From positions 10,540,001 through 10,604,000 of the forward strand of contig CM082579.2 in NCBI GenBank assembly GCA_040954595.2: 64,000 nt of DNA, read 5' to 3'. The translations under genes were made by a program, and so were the position numbers. The DNA is from Balanoglossus misakiensis (Eukaryota; Hemichordata). How positions within the stretch are numbered: position 1 is the first letter of the stretch; each line of letters opens with the position of its first letter. This document shows, one piece after another, positions 55,901 through 64,000 of this stretch. The notes below the pieces were generated by a model, which was given only the letters and a program-made list of their open reading frames with translations, ran no database searches and was not told the DNA's origin.

Positions 55901-58141
55901 AAGAATAGAAACGTAAGCTGAAATAACGTCTGAAGTGGACGTGCTTTTGTATTGGCACGGTTCAACGATATCTGCTTGCGTCACTTGACTCCCGTTCACC
56001 TCCCGTTCTGAACATAATTTGAGCCCAAATATTCACTCACTTCACTTGTTTCACTAGGCTCGGTCATTTTATCATTAAATTGAAAAGCCATCATTCCTAG
56101 GCCTGGACCCAACAGATCATCTGTCAGTTAGAATTTGCTCGAAACTGATAAAACACAGACTACATTTTCCATTTAGTTTTTCTCATTAAAGTTGACTATG
56201 TGGGGGAAAAGGGGAAATATGCAACTTCAAGTTGGTTTGTTCGTTGTTTACTTGGCTTATCCACAATATTCGGGGCGGAATTAATACATGTAACCAGTAG
56301 GTGTAAGCTGGGACAAGGTACGGGTGGTTCTCGTTCCATTTGAAAATGGTGGAACGTTACAACTTTCTGAGTGCGTGTATACGTGTATCTCATGGCAATA
56401 GGCTAAACTAACCACTTATAACCGTAGGCTTATAAGACGGTCAGATCAAAATGTATAGAACATACATGTACACCCTTGGTGATAACATTAAATATTAGAG
56501 CACAATCTCTATAGGGGGACTGTGGTTAGACATAACAGTAAGGTGCTTTCATATCACTCAAGTCGAAACGAACCCGACTGTATAGTTACATATGCCAAAT
56601 CGTGACTGGCTTTTTGCACCTAAAAAGCATTGCCCAACTGCACACATCTTGTACCAAGAGAACCACCTGTTAATGTGTCTGTCTCTACATGTGATTAAAA
56701 GACAAGTGTAGACCTTCTTCGGATTTATCCTACACATCTTAGTTTGAACAATCTTGACAATAATACGGAGGAGGAAAAGTAAATTCTAGTTTCTGTACGA
56801 GTTCTACTGAAACATGGAAGCCAGCAGAACAACAATACTGAGGCTCAGTTCACTGGTACACCGACTCTCGAAACAACGTATGACAGCAGCTACGAACTTA
56901 CGTCCGATGTAAACTTGGTACCTGGATCTGGAATCCGGTTTACTGAGCTGAGGAGGTGTGTGATGATCACTAATGAACATGTATTAGGCTTGATAACATC
57001 GTAAACGTACAAACTTACCTGGCATAGATAAAAACCAAAATTGTACCAACGAGTGTTTTTTGACGACGTTGTGTCTGGAAAGCACGCATCAGATGGTAGA
57101 CTTTGACCGGTCTCGCACGGCTTGTTGATCAATCATTTGCCAGGCTGTGCAGCTAGCTATAAACGCACACCTCTTACAGTTCAGCGGTAAACATGTGATC
57201 AAAGCACGTAACACACGCCAACAATACGGGAAATAAAGCCGCTTTCGTCGCCAATGTCCATCGGAAGATCAATTCTGACACGACGCATGCGTATATACGA
57301 CATGGCCGCTCACCAAACTGTGAATATTGGAGGTGGATATGCAGCTACTCGTCGCATCGGATATTTTATCACAGATATTTTGGCCTTTGAAACATGCACT
57401 GAAATTCTAGGTACACATACATATTGTAGTGATGGATTGCCCGATGGCTGATCTTTACACCTTTTCACAGTGTATCCAAGGTGTCCATAACCAGTACAAT
57501 GTGCTCGATTTAACAGCGCATTCACGCGATTTAACCCCTGGATCAAATTGCCAGTCTGTTTATGTTGAATATCACTGCATCCTAGATATAGGTCGATTCT
57601 TGAAATAGGATTTTAGCGGCAACAGCCATCTATGAACGCGAGCAGAAATCAACACAAACTCACTATATTTGCTCAGTAAACGCCCTTTGTTAATTATGTT
57701 GACTTGGTTTGGTCTTTGTGATGGGTGCCGTGTGTTAACTTGGCAAACGAAGTCACTGTTGGCATATTTTAGCAGACAGACAAACATTGAGTGAGTGAGC
57801 CTTGCCAGCGTTTGTTAACAATCAAACAAAAAGTCACCCCCATATCCAAAAGCGCAGTGACTTTAATGACATGAGTGTTATGTAAGAATATGTATGGGAT
57901 CCACATTGACTGTTGTTGTGTTTTCAATGCAATAAATTCAAACGCATCGCATAGTTTAAATTAATTCTGATTATGAAGGTCTGGTGATATCAAAAACGTG
58001 CCAATCATGATGCATACACGACCCTGTTGACATATTTACTGAAAGTATTGGATGCCGGTTTAGAAGAGATTCACTCCGTTTTCCTCGCTTCGGCATGGGG
58101 GCGTCCTAACCATACTGTATACCCCTTGTCTTCCAGTACGC

Positions 58142-58217
58142 CAATCTGATTAAAATCAGATGTAGGGAACGGCGAAAAACACGTCGCCGTTCCCTACATC
58201 TGATTTTAATCAGATTG
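58142..58217. mobile_element. palindromic MITE, family A, copy 3
   Basis: A 76-bp, almost perfectly palindromic member: CAATCTGATTAAAATCAGAT and GTAGGGAACGGCGA, a short AT-rich centre, then the complement. The perfect 9-bp repeat CCAGTACGC flanks it (58133-58141 and 58218-58226). It is the shortest and cleanest copy here. Confidence 0.94.
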
Positions 58218-59770
58218 CCAGTACGCAAGCGCCTTCTCAGCTAGCAAATTCAATTTCTTATCTTAAAATTTCCCATATATTTTGTGTATAGGTGAGCTGG
58301 AAATTTGCCCTTCAAACGCTTTCTCCCCAGTTACCGGGGAACGCATGGAGGTTGCTTTGGAATGACTTTGTATGGGCCGGGGGAAAACTCCCCCTTTGTC
58401 GCGGGATGTCGAGAAATGTTTCGAAACATTAGAATATGCTAATAAGGCGTATGTTGATCATTGTCTGCTTCGTCACCGTGCAGTTAACCATCTCATATAC
58501 TCGGTTAAACCCCAACACTACTTAAATTACAAGAACAGAATTTGGGAAACTTATTGGCATGGATACCACTTTCACCCTTCTATTAACTATCATTTAAAGA
58601 GACTCCGTTTACTGCAAGTAATTAGAAGAGATACCATTCATAGAAGTTTTGCGAGGAGGATCGTGACCTCTAATGAGCCATTGCAATTGCCATGGCTTGA
58701 TTTCTTGATAATTTTCAATGTGACACTTGCACATGTTATTTACACTCAAATATGAAATGTTGTCACTATAAATGTGTTCGATTAAATAAATGTCATACAA
58801 TGTACTTGTGCATCGTCCTGTCCGCGATGACCAGATCGATCTGTCCGACGGAATAAATAAGCTTTGTTAGAAAAATATCCGCTGAAGGTGTCTTGACCTA
58901 CATGAAGTCTAATTAAAGAATTGAAGTGAAGAAAATTACTAGTAGGTCGACATATCACATGCAACATAAAAAACAACAGCAGTTGTAAATAGTTGGGATG
59001 AGGGGAGCAGAAGAACAATCTGTTCTTCCTGGATGCAGAATACATGGGTGTGGCAAAACGTACTGTGGTTTTCGAATTCGATATTTTACCGACACTATTG
59101 AGAAGGCCTGAATTAGGTATCAGTCCGACACTGAACTCCGCTTGGTTTATCTGTCGAGACTTGAAATTGAATGCAATTATTTGACAATAACAATGTCGGC
59201 TGTGCATACATGGATGTTGGGTTTCGTATACTTTAGAGAGCCAACCAAGAAACCATAGCTGATACGGCGAATAAAAATACTGATACGGTAGTCAAACTGA
59301 ACAATGAGAACTTTGCGGCTTTCGAAAGAGATGAGCGCCCTCAACGACACAAGGACTGGATGAGTTTTTCTGTTGTTTTCTTGGTCAAGTGCTTTTAATC
59401 TTTTAATTTGTACACATTTCAATTTGTGTATTGTAATGTCTGATTGTGTTTTCCGTTTAGCTGATACAAAGGTTTTGAATAAATAAATAATAGGGTGACA
59501 AACACGTTTGAAGGAAAATAACGTAAAATCCGGTATCAGACTCAGAGTACTAGTATATTCAATGCAAAAGACACTCAAACTTGTACCGCTAATAATTTAC
59601 TCACTCTCCACGCAGAGCTCTCATCAAGTATCACCCTGATCGAGTATTACCCAATAATAATAATACCGGGTTTTCAGCTCAGGCTAGATCCCGACTTAAT
59701 TGAATACAAATTATTACTATTAGGCCTAAAGTGTGTACATGTCAGTGATCATAGTATGATACATGCGTTT

Positions 59771-59848
59771 GGCTAGAATCCAGATTCATGTTTCTCGCTT
59801 TGCTCACTCACACAGCAACGCGATAAAACACGAGTCTGGATTCTAGCC
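59771..59848. mobile_element. small foldback element upstream of the MGAT4-like gene
   Basis: GGCTAGAATCCAGA (59771-59784) pairs exactly with 59835-59848, and the inner parts (TCATGTTTCTCGC and GCGATAAAACACGA) pair roughly. CGTTTGGC occurs at 59766-59773 and 59852-59859 and may be an 8-bp duplication, which would shift the ends by a few bases. Confidence 0.5.
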
Positions 59849-59940
59849 TATCGTTTGGCGTGATTATGATCGTGAATATCACAGGCAGTGAAACTCACTC
59901 TCAGAAGCAAGATGCGATGCACGCACGCAATGTTGATGCT

Positions 59941-59949
59941 GCCATCTTG
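59941..59949 (+). promoter_or_regulatory. YY1-like motif near the MGAT4-like start
   Basis: GCCATCTTG lies about 70 bases before the first ATG. Motif match only. Confidence 0.3.
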
Positions 59950-60010
59950 ATCACTGGGATTGAGCTAAATACTCCTGTAAGATCCGAGCATGCGCAATCA
60001 AATTCTCTCA

Positions 60011-62640
60011 ATGGCCTTACGAAGAAATGGAATAGTGCTTCTGTCTTTCCTGGTCTTTCTTGTGTGTACATTGGTACTGTTGAGCAGTCGGCCAGGTAAG
60101 GGTACGGAATATATTTTTCAGAAAATTGGCTTTCGAACGATACCAAACTCGTGTACGCAATTAACACTATTCTTGCACAAATCTACATTGATATCATGTT
60201 GTAGCTTGGTATCCATCGAAGGTGTGGTCTGAAGATCAGCTTAGATGGTCTGTTTAACTTCCAGTGTTGTTGGTTCACTTGTGCGGTAGTGTAGTGTGTA
60301 TATTGCTTAATTTATTGCCGTTTTGTTATCTCTGGTGCGTTGGTCTTTGTTTTCTACGGAGCCGCTTTATATTTAGGCCGGTAACTGTTAGAATTAACGT
60401 CAGTACCAAATATGTGTTGCTGTCAGCAGCAGCACTGTGTTAAACCGTACATGTACCACATCGGTACCGGTGGTATCGGTATTATCACTATCTATAATAT
60501 TCTGCGGAAAATGCTGTTTCGTGTTTGGAACTACCCGTTACCCGGAAGTGTGGCGTTGCCTGTTTTCTGACACTTTGGTTTTTAGCTTGGTCTCAGACAA
60601 GTGAATCAGTGTTCGACCACACACAACTTCCATCCCACTTGTAGACACGAGAGTGAACAACTCGCAAAAATGCATAATCGGTCTCTACCGTTTTTACTCT
60701 CATACATACAAGCGGGATGGAAGTTGTGTGTGGTTGAACGTTCTTTCACTACATATACACATGTACATTTAACATAAATGGTGTATTGTATCAAACATAA
60801 TTAATGGAAAAAGGGCAGCGAGAGAGAGACTTTGTCCCTTTAAGATAGACCATATTTAAGAACATCAAAATACAAATGCAAAAGGTTCATTATCATGCAA
60901 TTCAGTGAGATAATGCTCTAGCCACAGAAGAGTTACATCATGTACTGACAAAATTAATTATAACAAATAAATTATGAATCAGGGGCACTTTCATTTCCCT
61001 TATCTTAATTTTCAATTACCTTCAAGGATTTCCAACTGCTAGAGTAAATAGAAAATGATTTTCTTCAAATCTGTCAGATGCTGATGTAGATATGCTCTGA
61101 TAGCTTTTTCATAAATCACTCAGTATGGCTTATGTAATTTAGTTATCAACAAGTGTAAAGTTACAATCAAGTTCTGTGCATAGGGTTTCTGTATTCCATG
61201 GTAACTTCCCAGACCTAGTCTTTCATAATTCTGTGTTGTTACGATGACCATCACATCCTGCTGTGCAGATTAAAAACCTGTAGATGAAAATGTTGAAATA
61301 AGTTCTCTTTGGGTTTTATAAACTGCATGATATTCATCAGACTCAGAGGATGAATATTAAAGTATTCCGATAAGAAATTCTGGCTTTTTCTGGACAGGTT
61401 TTATTTCTGTTAATTATTTTCATCATTACTGTCCACATGGAATCAAATAATTTCTCATGGATCGTGCAATTTATAACTGAAGTGTGTGTTTTATGTTTTA
61501 TAGCTGCACATGTATGTATTAAAAACCTTGATTATACTAAATTGTGATAAGACTATCATCAACCATGTCTATTAAGAGTTACATGCTGTGTTCAGGAAAT
61601 GGATTGCATTAAAAGTAATTTCTGACCACATTTAGTGACTTACCGGTAGTTAACGATCGATCCCTATGAATAATTATTATCATTATATAACCCACAGTCC
61701 CTCTAGAGCAGTGGAGGGATTGTGGATAACTGTGCATTGAACAAAAACATGAAACCTTAAAAGTTGCCCTCATATGTCAATCGTGAAAGGGAAACATACT
61801 GTAAAACACTTTATTTTCGCGAGCAATTAATTTTCGCCAAATGCGCGAGAGCCAAAATAGCGTGAAAATAAAAAGTCGCGTAAATTGTTTTTGAAGATAA
61901 CGATGCAGTGAATGAAATAAGAGAACGCGAAAATTAATACTCGCGAAACAGTGGCCTCTATCGATATCGCGAAAATTTTGACTCGCGAAAATAAAGTGTT
62001 TTACAGTAGCTTTTTCTTCAGCATGTAATTTTAATTTTCTTGTTTAATTTTCCATTTTGTGAGTGTGGGTACAGTTTTGTGTCACGGTCTGACAATTCTG
62101 CCTGTCTCATCACATGTTCATAGCTGTCTGACAGACTTAATATTCCTTTTTATTTATCGTGAAAATTGTCATATGATCAGGAAACAAAAGCAGAAATCTC
62201 ATTAGCTTTCAAAGCTTGGCATTGGAAACAGGTGTTAAAATAGATCACACCCAATTATAGTATTGAATACAGTCAGAATTTATATTGTTCATCACTGCAC
62301 ACAATCTTGTACTTTCAGGCCTATCAATACATCTAACAAATCCATCCATCTTTTCAAACCAACAGGTGTATTCAAATTATCACAGCAGTCAAATCACTGG
62401 AATAATTGTGATGCATTTTGTCTTAGACATCCATTCATCTACTTACAGGTAATGACAAAGTTGCTGATGAGCTCTATGAACAGAGGTTAAATGAAGTGGT
62501 CGAAAGATTGCGGTATGCGGAGAAACAAAACCAAGCTCGATCACAGGAGCTGTTCCAGCTCAAAGAACAGATGGCAGTGGCGTTCTCCAATATCAAGGTA
62601 GACCAAGGAGGTAGCAATGATACTCTGGATAGAGAAAAAA
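60011..62640 (+). CDS. MGAT4: N-terminus of an MGAT4-like N-acetylglucosaminyltransferase (partial)
   Basis: Two coding exons, 60011-60095 and 62449-62640, join in frame and encode the first 92 residues. They give a short basic cytoplasmic end (MALRRNG), a signal-anchor at about 7-25, and a charged coiled-coil stem (ERLRYAEK, RSQEL) ending GGSNDTLDREK. This follows the N-terminus of MGAT4A/B, Golgi enzymes that add the beta-1,4-GlcNAc branch to the alpha-1,3 arm of N-glycans: the ERLRxAE, RSxEL and GSxDxL positions align. The catalytic domain is not in the window; the second exon ends in phase 1 with a good donor (GTGAGT) and I see no third exon before the right edge. An in-frame ATG at 59990 would add seven residues; I prefer 60011 by similarity. 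Another Golgi type II protein with a coiled-coil stem remains possible. Confidence 0.62.
60611..60843. mobile_element. interspersed repeat family K with palindromic left part, MGAT4-like intron 1
   Basis: The arm near 60614-60640 (CCACACACAACTTCCATCCC) pairs with GGGATGGAAGTTGTGTGTGG (about 60715-60734). The element then continues through GTATCAAACATAATTAATGG to GACTTTGTCCCTTTAA. It is the most complete of three copies; the others are in MTMR2 introns 9 and 11. Confidence 0.7.
61799..62006. mobile_element. mariner-type MITE with TA duplication
   Basis: A 208-bp element has inverted ends CTGTAAAACACTTTATTTTC on the left and the exact complement on the right, then GCGAG and CTCGC. It is flanked by TA (61797-61798 and 62007-62008). 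TA duplication and these ends fit a Tc1/mariner-derived MITE. The inside is rich in CGCGAAAAT motifs in both orientations. Confidence 0.75.
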
Positions 62641-64000
62641 GTGAGTAATCATCTTCCTTTTCATCTTAAAAATCTTAGAAAAAGAGTCCTTGTCATTTTC
62701 TTTTTATTAGGTCCCATTTTGGTATAGATATTATATATATATCAGTGTGACCTTATGGGATCGGTTGCGTCTGTATGTATGGATGTATGGATGGATGTAT
62801 GTCTGTATGTCCGTCCACATCAAAAACTTGAAAACCTCTGCGCGTATAACCTCGATATTTGGTGTGCAGATGCATTACAGGCTGTAGATGGGAGTTTATT
62901 CAAATGAAGGTGTCATTGCCAAAAATATGCAAATTAGCTGTGAAAAACGTGAAATTGGTCAAAACTCAGAAACTCAACAACCCCTGGTCATACATTAAAA
63001 ATTTCACATTTCCAGTCGTCAGATTTTGGTAGACTTTTTATATGTTATAAAGGAGATTCAATACTACAGAAAACCGTTGAGAAACCTTTTGTTGCAATTT
63101 TTGGGGGGTCAATCCATATTTTCAGCTGACTATAGGCTGTACCAGAGTCGTGTGCGAGTTGTTTGTACTTGGCGATTTCTGAGAGGGACTACGCATTCTA
63201 CATGCTCATTCCAGTTTCCAGCTACCTTCAGCTGACCGCTGGAAAGTACCGGGGCTGTGATTGGTTGCCCACCTCAAATCCCTCCAAAACTCACGGAAGA
63301 TAGTTTTACTTTTAAATCAGCAAGTAGGATAGCAGGGATGAATTTTGACATGGAAATGGGTGGTATCGATGCCGATTTATTGATTAAATTTCGCCTTTGT
63401 GTGAATGAAAACATCTACGGAACTTGGCAATGCATCTGTCAACATTGGATTTGGTTGCATGACTTGTCCTTTTTCTTGTTTCATAGGCGATCGCCGTGTA
63501 CAAACAACGCGCACATGACTGTGGGCTGTACATTGGTTCAAAATGATGCAATTCTTTTCAAATTGGGAGTCCAGTATTATCACCACTCTTTCTCAAAGCT
63601 ACTGTAATAAAAACTGTGATATATAATCATGTGTAATGCTCTCTCCCACTCCCAGTCAGTGTCCTACTGGGATGGACAAGATTTCACTGATTAAAAAACT
63701 GGAAACATGCTGGGTGAAAATAATTCTACCTTTGCGGGTTACGTGGATAGTACATTTATTGAGTCGTCAGGAATAGTGTCTGATCATGCAGGAACAGTTC
63801 CGAACAATTACTTTGCACTACAGCAGTATATAGGATTTATGCTGCATGTTCAAAAGAAATTAAATTGAGAGACCAAATTAACTGTATTTCAGTCTGTCCA
63901 CTGATGTGGTATCATTTTAGTGCTATCACCTAGAATTATAAAACTTGTGATGCATACGTGTATGGTGACGTGACAACCACCATGTGATTTTTTTTCCCCC
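62641..64000. other. MGAT4-like intron 2 (continues past the window)
   Basis: Non-coding as far as I can tell. It holds a short ATGGATGTATG-type tandem stretch near 62775-62815 and a copy of the foldback family from receptor copy 1 (63014-63134). The long frame at 63257-63607 has no homology I recognise. Confidence 0.5.
63014..63134. repeat. second copy of the foldback family at 10079-10302
   Basis: In reverse orientation it matches 10079-10210 nearly throughout, including CAGATTTTGGTAGACTTT, GAAAACCGTTGAGAAACC, the GGGGGGTCAA run and CAGCTGACTATA. Only one arm is present. Confidence 0.65.

Larger units (their letters stand above)
45099..60010. other. 15-kb gene-poor region
   Basis: I find no gene that I can support. 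It holds the upstream region of the LRR-Ig gene and the promoter of the MGAT4-like gene. It also has an (ACTGT)n microsatellite (45336-45529), a T/G tract (47521-47575), a solo MITE (52701-52900), a family-A MITE (58142-58217) and a foldback element (59771-59848). The longest isolated frames are 46305-46670 on the minus strand (121 codons), 58372-58755 on the plus strand (127) and 58782-59207 on the minus strand (141). None has clear homology or splice context. Non-coding exons, enhancers or a diverged gene could be hidden here. Confidence 0.5.

Noticed and set aside
58372-58755. 127-codon open frame with a faint CFAP97-like pattern
   Set aside because: The similarity rests on a few residues from memory and there are no neighbouring exons. 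Kept only as a finding.
2990-59725. Frequent TAGGCCTA-like palindromes
   Set aside because: About ten scattered occurrences, only mildly more than base composition predicts; not enough for a claim about function or species.

Overview
The window is animal nuclear DNA. The genes are split by many short GT-AG introns, there are no operons, and non-coding DNA is full of palindromic miniature transposons and microsatellites. The proteins resemble those of an invertebrate deuterostome (cephalochordate, hemichordate or echinoderm): LIMP-2-type scavenger receptors, a myotubularin close to vertebrate MTMR2, PGAP2, an intronless LRR-Ig receptor and the start of an MGAT4-type enzyme. I cannot name the species from sequence alone.

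Layout, left to right. 1-3651: no recognisable gene; a large pentanucleotide microsatellite and a 193-bp tandem duplication. 3652-25983: three complete CD36/SCARB2 (LIMP-2)-like genes in head-to-tail tandem on the + strand. Each has 12 coding exons with the same intron phases, encoding 495, 496 and 530 residues. 27080-35997: a 16-coding-exon MTMR2 gene (642 residues) with an intact HCSDGWDRT phosphatase loop. 38594-40770: a five-coding-exon PGAP2 gene (282 residues). 42609-45098, minus strand: a single-exon LRR-Ig transmembrane receptor (829 residues), tail-to-tail with PGAP2. 45099-60010: about 15 kb with no gene I can support. 60011-62640: the first two coding exons of a type II Golgi protein that looks like MGAT4; the rest lies beyond the right edge.

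Functions: several products act in the secretory and endolysosomal system. LIMP-2-like receptors are lysosomal membrane proteins, MTMR2 removes the 3-phosphate from endosomal phosphoinositides, PGAP2 remodels GPI anchors and MGAT4 branches N-glycans. This is probably coincidence rather than a functional cluster.

The most interesting structure is in two places. First, tandem receptor copies 1 and 2 show patchwork identity (exons 2, 3 and most of 8 nearly identical, exon 4 clearly diverged), which suggests gene conversion, while copy 3 has lost the dileucine lysosomal signal and gained a YEPL motif. Second, several unrelated-looking palindromic elements are flanked by 8-11-bp target duplications, which suggests non-autonomous elements moved by a Mutator-like transposase. 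Other elements carry TTAA or TA duplications.
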